Shown piece by piece: positions 7,901 to 16,661 of a stretch of 46,893 nt of DNA. Made by a program: the position numbers and the translations under genes. Location of the stretch: positions 1 to 46,893 of the forward strand of contig NZ_JBNNGK010000022.1 in assembly GCF_050268245.1 (NCBI RefSeq). Reading direction: 5' to 3'. Position 1 is the stretch's first letter. Every line of letters begins with the position of its first letter. The notes beneath the pieces were generated by a model. That model did no database searches. It saw nothing but the letters and a program-made list of their open reading frames with translations, and was not told the DNA's origin. The DNA comes from JBNNGK01 sp050268245 (GTDB taxonomy: Bacteria > Pseudomonadota > Gammaproteobacteria > Enterobacterales > Enterobacteriaceae).

Positions 7901-10372
7901 ATGTCAGGTTGGCGTAAAATTTACTATAAACTATTGAATTTACCATTAAAATTATTGGTAAGAAGTAAGGTTATCCCGTCAGATCCGGTCACGGAATTAG
8001 GGTTAGATCCCTCACGTCCGATTCTGTACGTTTTACCTTATAACTCCAAGGCAGACTTACTGACGCTGCGCACTCAGTGCCTGGCGCAGGATCTGCCCGA
8101 TCCCCTTATTCCGCTGGAGATCGACGGCGCCGTGCTGCCAAGCTACGTGTTTATTCACGATGGCCCACGCGTATTCCGTTACTACACGCCGAAACAAGAG
8201 TCGGTAAAGCTGTTCCACGATTATTTGGATCTGCACCGTAATAATTCCGATCTCGATATCCAGATGCTGCCAGTTTCGGTGATGTTCGGCCGTTCGCCGG
8301 GCCGCGAAGGCCATGGTACGCCGCATCTGCGCCTGCTCAACGGCGTACAGAAGTTCTTCGCCGTGCTGTGGCTAGGGCGCGACAGTTTCGTTCGCTTCTC
8401 CAATACCGTTTCTCTGCGCCACATGGCGACCGAGCACGGCACCGATAAAATTATCGCGCAGAAGCTGGCGCGCGTGGCGCGAATGCACTTTTCTCGCCAG
8501 CGTCTGGCAGCAGTTGGCCCGAGCTTGCCGGCACGGCAGGACTTGTTCAACAAGCTACTGGCGTCTAAAGCGATTGAAAAAGCGGTAGAAGATGAAGCGC
8601 GCAGCAAAAAGATTTCCCACGAAAAAGCGCAGCAAAATGCCATCGCACTGATGGAAGAGATCGCCGCGGACTTCTCTTACGAGACAGTCCGATTGTCGGA
8701 TCGTGTCTTGAGCTGGACGTGGAACCGGTTGTATCAGGGGCTAAACGTCACGAATGCAGAACGTGTGCGCCAGTTGGCGCAGGACGGCCATGAAATCGTC
8801 TATGTGCCCTGCCACCGTAGCCACATGGATTATCTGTTGCTGTCTTACGTGCTGTATCATCAGGGATTGGTGCCACCGCATATTGCGGCTGGCATTAACC
8901 TCAATTTCTGGCCAGCAGGGCCGATCTTCCGCCGTTTAGGCGCGTTCTTCATTCGCCGTACCTTCAAAGGCAACAAACTTTATTCCACCGTCTTTCGCGA
9001 ATACCTTGGCGAGTTGTTCACGCGCGGCTACTCGGTGGAATACTTCGTTGAAGGTGGCCGTTCGCGTACCGGGCGTTTGCTGGAGCCGAAAACCGGCACC
9101 TTGTCGATGACCATTCAAGCTATGCTCCGCGGCGGCAGCCGTCCTATCACGCTGGTGCCGATTTACATCGGTTACGAACATGTGATGGAAGTGGGTACCT
9201 ATGCCAAAGAGCTGCGCGGTGCAACCAAAGAGAAAGAGAGCCTGTTGCAGATGCTGCGCGGCCTGCGCAAATTGCGCAATTTAGGCCAGGGCTATGTCAA
9301 CTTTGGCGATCCGCTGCCGCTGACCTCCTACCTGAATCAGCACGTACCGCAGTGGCGCGACGCAATCGACCCGATCGAAGCACAGCGCCCAAGCTGGCTG
9401 ACGCCGACGGTGAACGACCTCGCAGGTAAAATCATGGTGCGCATCAATAATGCCGCGGCGGCCAACGCCATGAACCTGTGCTCCACCGCGTTGCTAGCCT
9501 CGCGCCAACGTTCGCTCACCCGTGAGCAACTGATTGAACAGCTAGACTGCTACCTGCAACTGTTGCGCAACGTGCCTTACGCTGACGATGTCACCGTACC
9601 AAACCAAACGCCTGAAGCGTTGCTGGATCACGCGCTCAACATGAACAAGTTTGAGGTGGAGAAAGATAACATCGGCGACATCATCATTCTGCCGCGCGAA
9701 CAGGCGGTGCTGATGACGTATTACCGTAACAATATCCATCACCTGTTGGTATTGCCATCGTTGATTGCCACCATCGTTATGCATCACCGCCGCGTCTCGC
9801 GCGATGAACTGCTGCGCCAAATCAGTCTGATTTATCCCATGCTGAAAGCCGAACTGTTCCTGCATTACGATAAAGAGCTGTTGCCCGACGTGCTACAAAC
9901 GTTGATTGACGAGCTGGCTCGCCAGCAGTTGATCTGCAATGAAGGTGATGAACTGGTGCTTAACTCGGCGCGTATTCGTCCGCTGCAATTGCTCGCAGCC
10001 GGGGTACGTGAAACCCTGCAACGCTACGCGATCACGCTCTCAATTCTCAGCGCGAATCCAAGCATCAATCGCGGTGCGCTGGAGAAAGAAAGCCGTATTA
10101 TGGCGCAGCGTCTGTCGGTGCTACACGGCATCAACGCGCCAGAATTCTTCGACAAGGCGGTGTTCTCTACCCTGGTAGCGACGCTGCGTGAAGAGGGCTA
10201 TATCAATGATATCGGTGATGCGATCCGCGAGCATACGTTGCAGGTCTACACCATGCTGAGCGATTTGATTACACCAGAAATCAAACTGACGATCGAAAGC
10301 GTGAGTTTACCGGCAGAAAGCGAAGTTCCGCCTGTGGCGGCAACAACAGCGGATAGCAAAGAAGAAGCTTAA
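7901..10372 (+). CDS. plsB: Glycerol-3-phosphate 1-O-acyltransferase PlsB
   Basis: Membrane-associated enzyme that makes the first committed phospholipid precursor, 1-acyl-glycerol-3-phosphate, from acyl-ACP or acyl-CoA. The acyltransferase HX4D motif is HRSHMD with His305 and Asp310. It is followed by the GIN, FFIRRTF and VEGGRSRTGRL blocks that bind glycerol phosphate. 823 residues against 807 in E. coli, near-identical in the core. The C-terminal 25 residues (LPAESEVPPVAATTADSKEEA) are extended. I chose ATG 7901 (MSGWRKIYYKLLN) because E. coli PlsB begins there; an in-frame ATG 36 bases upstream adds residues with no homology. Confidence 0.97.
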   Translation: MSGWRKIYYKLLNLPLKLLVRSKVIPSDPVTELGLDPSRPILYVLPYNSKADLLTLRTQCLAQDLPDPLIPLEIDGAVLPSYVFIHDGPRVFRYYTPKQESVKLFHDYLDLHRNNSDLDIQMLPVSVMFGRSPGREGHGTPHLRLLNGVQKFFAVLWLGRDSFVRFSNTVSLRHMATEHGTDKIIAQKLARVARMHFSRQRLAAVGPSLPARQDLFNKLLASKAIEKAVEDEARSKKISHEKAQQNAIALMEEIAADFSYETVRLSDRVLSWTWNRLYQGLNVTNAERVRQLAQDGHEIVYVPCHRSHMDYLLLSYVLYHQGLVPPHIAAGINLNFWPAGPIFRRLGAFFIRRTFKGNKLYSTVFREYLGELFTRGYSVEYFVEGGRSRTGRLLEPKTGTLSMTIQAMLRGGSRPITLVPIYIGYEHVMEVGTYAKELRGATKEKESLLQMLRGLRKLRNLGQGYVNFGDPLPLTSYLNQHVPQWRDAIDPIEAQRPSWLTPTVNDLAGKIMVRINNAAAANAMNLCSTALLASRQRSLTREQLIEQLDCYLQLLRNVPYADDVTVPNQTPEALLDHALNMNKFEVEKDNIGDIIILPREQAVLMTYYRNNIHHLLVLPSLIATIVMHHRRVSRDELLRQISLIYPMLKAELFLHYDKELLPDVLQTLIDELARQQLICNEGDELVLNSARIRPLQLLAAGVRETLQRYAITLSILSANPSINRGALEKESRIMAQRLSVLHGINAPEFFDKAVFSTLVATLREEGYINDIGDAIREHTLQVYTMLSDLITPEIKLTIESVSLPAESEVPPVAATTADSKEEA

Positions 10373-10395
10373 TCGGCAATCTGTAACAAGGTTAA

Positions 10396-10506
10396 CGGGC
10401 GCGGCATGCCACGCCCCTACGGATACATCGACAACGCCGCCGCCTTCATGACCTAGGATCGCCGGCATGCCGCGCCCCCTACCGTAGTGGCCGGGCATGC
10501 CCGGCC
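10396..10506. repeat. Three GGCATGCC-type palindromes between plsB and ubiA
   Basis: Three GC-rich palindromic units share a GCATGC centre: GGGCGCGGCATGCCACGCCC (from 10397), GCCGGCATGCCGCGCCCC (from 10461), and the perfect GGCCGGGCATGCCCGGCC (10489-10506). Each has a CTAC or CCTAC-like flank on one side. They lie between the convergent genes plsB and ubiA, and would fold as strong hairpins in either transcript. A related unit lies between aceA and aceK. They behave like a REP-type family of intergenic palindromes. 10507-10606 holds only T-rich sequence with no gene. Confidence 0.7.
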
Positions 10507-10606
10507 AGCCTTTACAAATGTGTTGTGGTGCACAAATAACTACCGAAATCGCTCACATCTCTGACAATATAGCGCTAACTCACTTGGGCTTTTTTAACCC
10601 CCTACA

Positions 10607-11473
10607 TCAGAGATAGCTCAATACAATCCCGATGAACACCACCAACCCAACGTAATTATTGTGCAAGAAAGCGCGGAAACAAGCATCACGCTCACGGGTA
10701 GCAATCTGTTGTTGCTGATGAATAAACAATGCTCCGGCTAACAGCAGCGACCAATAAAATGCACCGCTCAACTGCATCAGATACCCCACCCACAACAGCA
10801 GCAAAATGGTGGCGAATTGCAACAGACCCACAATCAGCTTGTCGTAACGGCCAAACAGCACCGCCGTCGACTTCACGCCTATTTTTAGATCATCATCGCG
10901 GTCAACCATCGCATATAACGTGTCATAGGCTACCGTCCAACAAATATTAGCCAGCAGCAATAGCCAGCAACTCAGCGGCAAGGCCTCGCTAACCGCAGCA
11001 TAAGCCATCGGGATACCCCAACCAAACGCCGCCCCCAATACCACCTGCGGCAGATTGCTAACCCGCTTCATAAACGGGTAGATCCAGGCCAATGCCAGCG
11101 CCGCCAGCGACAGCAAAATGGTCATGGTATTGAGCGTCAGCACCAGCGCAAACGACACCAGCACTAACACCACAAACAGAATTTTGGCTTCTTTCTCGCT
11201 GACGCGGCCGCTCGGCAATGGGCGTTGGGCAGTACGCTTTACATGGCCGTCAAAGCCACGATCGGCGAAATCATTCACCACACAACCGGCCGCACGCATC
11301 AGGAAAACCCCTAACACAAAGACCAGCAGAATCGATAACGGCGGTATGCCTTGCCCGGCCAACCATAACGCCCATAACGTCGGCCACAACAATAGCAGCG
11401 TACCGATAGGTTTATCGATGCGCATCAAATGGCAATAGGCCTGCCATTTACTTTGGCTCACGCTTCCTTCCAA
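10607..11473 (-). CDS. ubiA: 4-hydroxybenzoate octaprenyltransferase UbiA
   Basis: Inner-membrane prenyltransferase of ubiquinone synthesis, joining the polyprenyl tail to 4-hydroxybenzoate, the product of UbiC. It has two Asp-rich magnesium/diphosphate motifs, NDFADRGFD near residue 70 and YAMVDRDDDLKIG near 190, and about nine hydrophobic segments. 288 residues, close to E. coli UbiA (290). The start is TTG at 11471-11473: it sits six bases after a strong GGAGGAG ribosome site and matches the family N-terminus (MEGSVSQSKW). It follows ubiC by 16 bases, so ubiCA is an operon as in E. coli. Confidence 0.96.
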   Translation of the reverse strand: MEGSVSQSKWQAYCHLMRIDKPIGTLLLLWPTLWALWLAGQGIPPLSILLVFVLGVFLMRAAGCVVNDFADRGFDGHVKRTAQRPLPSGRVSEKEAKILFVVLVLVSFALVLTLNTMTILLSLAALALAWIYPFMKRVSNLPQVVLGAAFGWGIPMAYAAVSEALPLSCWLLLLANICWTVAYDTLYAMVDRDDDLKIGVKSTAVLFGRYDKLIVGLLQFATILLLLWVGYLMQLSGAFYWSLLLAGALFIHQQQQIATRERDACFRAFLHNNYVGLVVFIGIVLSYL

Positions 11474-11489
11474 GATATCTCCTCCCTCG

Positions 11490-12014
11490 TCATGCCGGTT
11501 CGGCGCGGTTCACCGTGTAAAGCGGCGATGCGGGTAAAAACAACTCGGTTAGCAACAGCGGTTTACCCGCCAGACGTAAGCGGGAGCGGCGCGCCCACAA
11601 ATCATCTTGCTTACCAATATGAATATAATCGCGGGTCAACGCGCCGCTACTGAACAAATAGCGGCCCAGCGGCACCGTACCGAGATCGACCAACGCCTGG
11701 TCGGGGCCAGTTAGCGTTTCAAGCGGGATCACCGTTCGCCCCAGCAACCAAGGTTGATTATCCCCCAACAATACGATTTCACGCAGCCAATAGCGCGGGC
11801 TTTCCGGCAGATGTTCAGCTTCATCCCCTAACGCTGCGCGGTTGATAAAACATTCACGCTGCGGTTCAACATGAACCCGCTGACAATGACCTTCAAAACG
11901 CCGGGTCATCGAACCCAATTCCATTAACCAATCATTAACGGCGGCAGGAACTGATAAAAGTGGCTCAGTGAGCCATTCCAGCGGAGGCAAGATGGATTCG
12001 CTATGGCCAGACAT
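11490..12014 (-). CDS. ubiC: Chorismate pyruvate-lyase UbiC
   Basis: Cytoplasmic enzyme splitting chorismate to 4-hydroxybenzoate and pyruvate, the first step of ubiquinone synthesis. Conserved blocks: GSMTRRFE, RYWLREIVLL, PWLLGRTVIP, LGRYLFSSGALTRDYI, and RRSRLRLAGKPLLLTELFLP with the Glu of the active site. 174 residues with ATG 12012-12014 (GGAG ribosome site seven bases upstream); an ORF extension upstream of it has no homology. The C-terminus has about nine residues beyond E. coli UbiC. First gene of ubiCA. Confidence 0.95.
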   Translation of the reverse strand: MSGHSESILPPLEWLTEPLLSVPAAVNDWLMELGSMTRRFEGHCQRVHVEPQRECFINRAALGDEAEHLPESPRYWLREIVLLGDNQPWLLGRTVIPLETLTGPDQALVDLGTVPLGRYLFSSGALTRDYIHIGKQDDLWARRSRLRLAGKPLLLTELFLPASPLYTVNRAEPA

Positions 12015-12214
12015 TGTTCTACTCCATGCCCATCGCGCACCAAACGGATCGCAGCACGCTAGGCAATACAAACTGTTAACAGAGAGCCATTGTAACGCAG
12101 AAATCCGTCAGCGGCAGGGTGATTCGATGAGTAAACGTAGTGTGAGGTGCCCACTCAAACGAGGAAATACGGGCAGCAGCGTGGAAAACCGTGCTTTGAT
12201 AAAGAACGCATCAA

Positions 12215-12240
12215 CCAAAAAAGGTGCGCCAAGGCGCACC
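12215..12240 (-). terminator. Rho-independent terminator of the malK-lamB-malM operon
   Basis: Read leftward, GGTGCGCC TT GGCGCACC forms a perfect 8-base stem followed by TTTTTTGG. It lies about 30 bases after the malM stop. The rest of the gap to ubiC (12015-12214) holds the ubiC leader and no gene. Confidence 0.9.
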
Positions 12241-12272
12241 AATCATCGAGCCAGTATCGGCAACGTGGGGGA

Positions 12273-13166
12273 TTACCCCTTGCCTTTCACGCTACTGATA
12301 AACGTTTCACGTGCTGTGGTGGATCCCAATTTTTCGGCTTCATTCATGAGCTTCAATGCCTTATCGATATCACCGGCTTTTACCGCTTGTTTGATGCCGT
12401 TGTTAAAGTAGCTTTCGGTATCGGTCAACATCGGTTCAGCAGGTTTAGTTGATGCAGACGCTGTAGCCGGGGCAGCCGCCCCCTCTACCACCGGCGCAGC
12501 GGCCGGTGCGGGTTGTAGCATACCGATCATGACATTGCCCGTGCCCTGTTCGGCGGAAATTTTCAGCTTCAACTGCCCGGTTGCCGCATGGCGAGCAACC
12601 GGATCAGGAATATCCGGCACCGCGTTGCCGACGCCGCGAGCATACGCCTTCGCCGGATTGGTCAACTGCGTTGTTTTAGTCAGGTCCTGTCGCGTGGTGT
12701 ACACCAGCAGGTAGATTTGTTTCTGACCGAGCGCGGGCGTCAATTTCAGGGTGCCCTCCAACCGATCGGCGGACATTACCCCCGGCGGTTGATAGGTGAA
12801 GTAGCTGCTAGGATAATAGGCCGCCGGGCGCAGATGCTCATCCAACACCAATACACTGGGTGCAAAAAGAGCCTTGTCTTTGGCGAGGCTACTCAAGGTG
12901 ATCTCCAGCGAGCCGCGATCGGCCGGCAAGGTATAGGCGGCTATCGCGCCCTGAATATCGCCCTGATTGATTTGCGCGCTGGCATTATTCAAACTCACGT
13001 CCAGACTAACCGGCGGCACTAACGGCTGCCACGGCAGGCTTTGCAACGTAGCAGCGCTGATGGCGGGCGCGACGGAGACGTTGGCCGGTGTATCAGCATG
13101 AGCCATTAACGGCATACCGACGGACAAAGCCAGTGACAGGCAGAGTGACAACAGATTCTTTTTCAT
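12273..13166 (-). CDS. malM: Maltose operon periplasmic protein MalM
   Basis: Last gene of the malK operon; a periplasmic protein of unclear role. A signal peptide runs through MAHA (residues about 1-25), followed by an Ala/Pro-rich mature start. Strong matches to E. coli MalM include VLVLDEHLRPAAYYPSSYFT, GVMSADRLEGTLKLTPALGQ, AKAYARGVGNAVPDIPDPVA and the C-terminus EKLGSTTARETFISSVKGKG. A low-complexity Ala/Pro linker lies around residues 215-240. 297 residues. The start at ATG 13164-13166 gives a clean signal peptide. Confidence 0.95.
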   Translation of the reverse strand: MKKNLLSLCLSLALSVGMPLMAHADTPANVSVAPAISAATLQSLPWQPLVPPVSLDVSLNNASAQINQGDIQGAIAAYTLPADRGSLEITLSSLAKDKALFAPSVLVLDEHLRPAAYYPSSYFTYQPPGVMSADRLEGTLKLTPALGQKQIYLLVYTTRQDLTKTTQLTNPAKAYARGVGNAVPDIPDPVARHAATGQLKLKISAEQGTGNVMIGMLQPAPAAAPVVEGAAAPATASASTKPAEPMLTDTESYFNNGIKQAVKAGDIDKALKLMNEAEKLGSTTARETFISSVKGKG

Positions 13167-13185
13167 TGTTATATCCCCATGCATT

Positions 13186-13218
13186 CCGGCAGCGGGCAGG
13201 CAAGCGCCACGCTGCCGG
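13186..13218 (-). other. Hairpin between lamB and malM
   Basis: Perfect 9-base stem CCGGCAGCG / CGCTGCCGG with a 15-base loop, no T run. Placed after lamB and before malM. E. coli has a REP cluster in the same junction, which protects upstream mRNA and lowers downstream expression, so a similar role is likely here. Confidence 0.6.
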
Positions 13219-13265
13219 TAATCAGAGACGGGAAGACGCCAAGGCCTCTTCCCACCGTGCCGGTA

Positions 13266-14561
13266 TTACCACCAGATTTCCATCTGTGCGCCGAAGGTGA
13301 CTTCATCGTCATTACCGCGGCTGAAGGTATGGGTGCTGTTATCGCGGTAAGCCGTACCGGACGTGTATGCCGAGCCAGAGTCGTTATTGGCATAACCCCA
13401 CTTCTCATCCCACTTGGCATAGGTCGCGAACAAGCGAATCGCCGGACGTGACCAGATACTGTCACCCGCCTGCCATTGTTGCGCCAGGGTCACTTTGTAC
13501 TGACCGTTGCGGTCGCCTGTACGCTGGGATTTGACGTTGTCGTAACCGGCTTCCAGCAAGGTGCTCATAATTGGCGTCCATTTGTACATCGGGCGTACGC
13601 CCACGGTATACCATGTGCTGCCGTTGTTGTTATCGCGGTCGATGTCTTGATACATCGCCACATACATCATGGCCCACTTATCGTTAAAATCGATCGCACC
13701 GTGATCCAACACGCGGAGCATGTGGCCGTTGTTATCCACACTCGCCCCCTGATTGCGACCATTGTTCTGTGAGGTCATGGCATCAGAGGCGTATTGCACC
13801 ACAAACTTGTTGTAACCATTGAGGATACTTTGGGTATGTTCTGCGGTAAGCATCCAACCGTCTTTCGACGCCCCCTCGGCCAAACGATAACCGTCCTGCA
13901 CGTTGGCTCGGCCGTAATCGACACCAAACTCCAAGGTGCCACCAGGGTTGGTTTCCAGACCGGCCAAGCGCACGTCGAACACGTCATTGACGGTTGGACG
14001 CTCGTCCCATTCGTTAGACAGGTAACCGAAAGAACCGCCGGATTCGCCATTGCGCGTCACCGCCATCGACAGTTTGCCGAAGCCGAGATCAACGTTTTCC
14101 AGGCCGGCACCCGGGCCGGAGATATCCCAATAGTAGAAATCGATCATGTGAACATCATGACGCTGATAAAAACGCTTACCCGCCCAAAGTGTGGAGCCCG
14201 GTAACCATTCGATCAGGTTTTTACCCTGCACATTCACCTCACGAAAGCCCGGCTTGGTATCTTCCCAATCGGAACGTTGTGAAACCGAGTACGCCAGGTT
14301 GGTATCGAAATAGAAGCTCTTGTCGCCGTCTTTCCATACTTCCTGACCCAGTTTTAATTCCGCATAGGTTTCACATTCATTACCCAGACGATATTTGCTG
14401 CCGGCACCGGTCGCCTGGAAGCATTGCTGCTCGCCACCGCTGCCGGTCCAACCGATTCCGGAACGTGCGTAACCGTGGAAATCCACCGCCACCGCTGATG
14501 AAGAGAGCACACCGGCGGCGACAGCCAGTGCCAGAGGAAGTTTGCGCAGAGTAGTCATCAT
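13266..14561 (-). CDS. lamB: Maltoporin LamB
   Basis: Outer-membrane 18-stranded channel for maltose and maltodextrins (also the lambda receptor in E. coli). The signal peptide ends SSAVA and the mature protein begins VDFHGYARSGIGWTGSG, as in E. coli. The disulfide loop (QQCFQ ... GNECETY), WAGKRFYQRHDVHMIDFYYWD and the C-terminal FGAQMEIWW with a terminal Trp for BAM insertion are all present. 431 residues; some surface loops, such as that before the FSRGNDDEVTF strand, are shorter than in E. coli. The start is at ATGATG 14556-14561 after AGGAG. Confidence 0.97.
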   Translation of the reverse strand: MMTTLRKLPLALAVAAGVLSSSAVAVDFHGYARSGIGWTGSGGEQQCFQATGAGSKYRLGNECETYAELKLGQEVWKDGDKSFYFDTNLAYSVSQRSDWEDTKPGFREVNVQGKNLIEWLPGSTLWAGKRFYQRHDVHMIDFYYWDISGPGAGLENVDLGFGKLSMAVTRNGESGGSFGYLSNEWDERPTVNDVFDVRLAGLETNPGGTLEFGVDYGRANVQDGYRLAEGASKDGWMLTAEHTQSILNGYNKFVVQYASDAMTSQNNGRNQGASVDNNGHMLRVLDHGAIDFNDKWAMMYVAMYQDIDRDNNNGSTWYTVGVRPMYKWTPIMSTLLEAGYDNVKSQRTGDRNGQYKVTLAQQWQAGDSIWSRPAIRLFATYAKWDEKWGYANNDSGSAYTSGTAYRDNSTHTFSRGNDDEVTFGAQMEIWW

Positions 14562-14590
14562 TATTCTCCTGTTATACAGACTGTGGTGCT

Positions 14591-15700
14591 TTAAACGCCC
14601 GGCTCTTGGTGCAGCCGTTGACATGCCGTACCGTCTTCACGGAACAAATGGCAACGATGCGGCGGCAAACCGATAGCGAATGTGGCACCTTCTTCTACCA
14701 GCACTACGTCGTTCTGGCGGTAAACCAGGTTTTGACGAATTGCCGGGATTTGGATATGGATTTGCGTCTCGTTGCCGAGTTGCTCCACCACCTGTACGTC
14801 ACCTTCCAACGTCACTTCTGAGGCGTTGCTCGGCAGCAGATGTTCTGGGCGAATGCCCAACGACATGTTGGCGCCAGCCTGAACCCCGGCGCCCTCCACA
14901 GGCAGCCAGACCCGTTGACGGTTTGGCAATTCAACCTGAACCTGTTGCGCTTCTACGTCGGTCACTTTGACCGGCAGGAAATTCATTTTTGGCGAGCCGA
15001 TAAATCCCGCGACAAAGCGGTTAGCCGGGTAGTGATACAACGCCAGCGGCTTGCCGACTTGCACCACGCGCCCGGCATCCAGCACGACTATCTTGTCAGC
15101 CAATGTCATGGCTTCTACCTGATCGTGGGTGACGTAAATCATGGTGCGCTGCAAGCGCTTATGCAGGCGAGAAATCTCAATACGCATCTGCACACGCAGC
15201 GCCGCATCAAGGTTAGACAGCGGTTCGTCGAGCAAAAACACGTCTGGCTCGGCCACCAGCGTGCGGCCAATCGCTACCCGCTGACGCTGGCCACCGGACA
15301 AGGCTTTTGGCCGCCGCTCCAATAGGTGTGCCAGTTGCAGAGTTTCTGAAACCTGATTAACCCGCGTTGCGATCTCCGCTTTTTTGGCACCGGCCAACTT
15401 GAGGCCAAACGACATGTTTTCGGCTACCGACAAGTGCGGGTACAGCGCGTAAGATTGGAATACCATGCCAATACCGCGCTCAGAGGGCGGTACATCATTC
15501 ATACGTGTTTCGCCGATAAACAAATCGCCAGAGGTAATATCCTCCAACCCGGCGATCATACGCAGCAGCGTGGATTTTCCGCAGCCAGATGGCCCGACAA
15601 ATACCACAAACTCGCCGTCGTCAATGGTCAGATTGACGTCCTTGGAAATCACAGCCTCGCCAAAGGCCTTATAAACGCTGCGCAGTGTGACGCTAGCCAT
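14591..15700 (-). CDS. malK: Maltose/maltodextrin importer ATP-binding protein MalK
   Basis: ATPase dimer of the MalEFGK2 importer. In E. coli it also binds MalT, holding it inactive without substrate, and is the target of EIIA-Glc. Walker A is GPSGCGKST (about 36-44), the signature is LSGGQRQRVAIGR, and Walker B is VFLLDEPLSNLDA, followed by the switch His in YVTHDQVEA. The C-terminal regulatory OB domain runs from about residue 235 to the end and matches E. coli MalK to the last residues (GTACQRLHQEPGV). 369 residues. Its ATG overlaps the end of the upstream GH13-like gene, indicating coupled translation, a junction not found in E. coli. Confidence 0.98.
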   Translation of the reverse strand: MASVTLRSVYKAFGEAVISKDVNLTIDDGEFVVFVGPSGCGKSTLLRMIAGLEDITSGDLFIGETRMNDVPPSERGIGMVFQSYALYPHLSVAENMSFGLKLAGAKKAEIATRVNQVSETLQLAHLLERRPKALSGGQRQRVAIGRTLVAEPDVFLLDEPLSNLDAALRVQMRIEISRLHKRLQRTMIYVTHDQVEAMTLADKIVVLDAGRVVQVGKPLALYHYPANRFVAGFIGSPKMNFLPVKVTDVEAQQVQVELPNRQRVWLPVEGAGVQAGANMSLGIRPEHLLPSNASEVTLEGDVQVVEQLGNETQIHIQIPAIRQNLVYRQNDVVLVEEGATFAIGLPPHRCHLFREDGTACQRLHQEPGV

Positions 15701-16661
15701 GCGTTACTCCCCTGCTTTCGCAGTTAACATTCCTAGTGAAAATGGCGGAGGAAAAACCCGCCAAAACCCATTGATGACCCTCTTGGATTTGCGCCGTCTG
15801 CCATGCCAGCGGCAAGGTCGCCTCAGATGGCGCAGCCGACTGAGTATAAGGCTGCAAATTAATCAGCGCTTCAAGGCATTGATCCTGATGGGTAATAAGT
15901 AAACGAATGACGCCATTATCTTGGCTCACCTCACTCAGTTCGCCGCGTTGAATTACCGATAACTGGCGCAGCTCTAACAACGACTGGCAATAGCTCAAGG
16001 TGGAGTGATTTTCATGTTGTTGGCGGCTAATCGCCAGCGCGCGATGCTCAATGGCCACTTGCTGATACCAATGAATTTCCCCCGCCGTCACTTGTTCTGG
16101 CGCTTCGTGCCACGGCATCGGCGTTTGCGCGCCCTGCCGTTCGTGCAATGCCGCCGCGTGTGGCAGCCCTAACTCTTCACCTTGATACAGGCAGATCGGG
16201 GCCGGTAGCAGCGTTAATAACGTCAGAAACGCGTCTGCCGAACGTAAATCCCCCTGCCCCCAACGGCTCACCACGCGGGGTTGTTCTGCATCACCGGTAC
16301 TCCACACGTTATCGGCCAACTGATGACGGTGTAGATTAAGCACTTCAACCAGCTTTTCGGCGCTAAACGGCACCACCTGTTGCGCCAGTGCGCTGTGGGT
16401 ATACTGACGGTGACCATCGTGATAGAGATGACCTAGGTCATCGCTGTGCCACAGCGTCAACCCGCGCGTAGCGGCTGCGCTATCAACATGCGACAACCAA
16501 TCTTGCGGCAAGACCAACCCATCGACCGAAAGCGCGTCCAGATACGGTAACGCCGCAAGCAGCCCTTCAACATCGCCCACGCCATCGCCATTTCCATCGC
16601 GGAAACTCTCCGGATGAATGCGGTAGAGCGTGGGGTGAGTAGCACTGCGCATTAATGACAT
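15693..16661 (-). CDS. GH13 alpha-glucosidase-like protein lacking catalytic residues
   Basis: First gene of the malK-lamB-malM operon. The N-terminus YRIHPESFRDGNGDGVGD (13-30) is the opening strand of GH13 alpha-glucosidases of the AglA/oligo-1,6-glucosidase kind. Residues 118-135 (PRVVSRWG), 155-166 (ICLYQGEELGL) and TPMPWHEAP are late barrel landmarks, and a beta-rich C-terminal domain follows. At 322 residues it is about 200 short of the family. The part holding the nucleophile Asp and acid Glu is missing, and the usual NHD before PRV reads GDAE. It cannot be an ordinary hydrolase. The frame is clean, and its stop overlaps malK by eight bases. I use ATG 16659-16661; an upstream ATG (16721) gives residues unlike the family. 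Possible roles are sugar binding or partnership with MalK/MalT, or slow decay. These are inference. Confidence 0.75.
   Translation of the reverse strand: MSLMRSATHPTLYRIHPESFRDGNGDGVGDVEGLLAALPYLDALSVDGLVLPQDWLSHVDSAAATRGLTLWHSDDLGHLYHDGHRQYTHSALAQQVVPFSAEKLVEVLNLHRHQLADNVWSTGDAEQPRVVSRWGQGDLRSADAFLTLLTLLPAPICLYQGEELGLPHAAALHERQGAQTPMPWHEAPEQVTAGEIHWYQQVAIEHRALAISRQQHENHSTLSYCQSLLELRQLSVIQRGELSEVSQDNGVIRLLITHQDQCLEALINLQPYTQSAAPSEATLPLAWQTAQIQEGHQWVLAGFSSAIFTRNVNCESRGVTHG

Noticed and set aside
12588..13022. 144-codon plus-strand frame opposite malM
   Set aside because: Shadow of malM; no homology or ribosome site.
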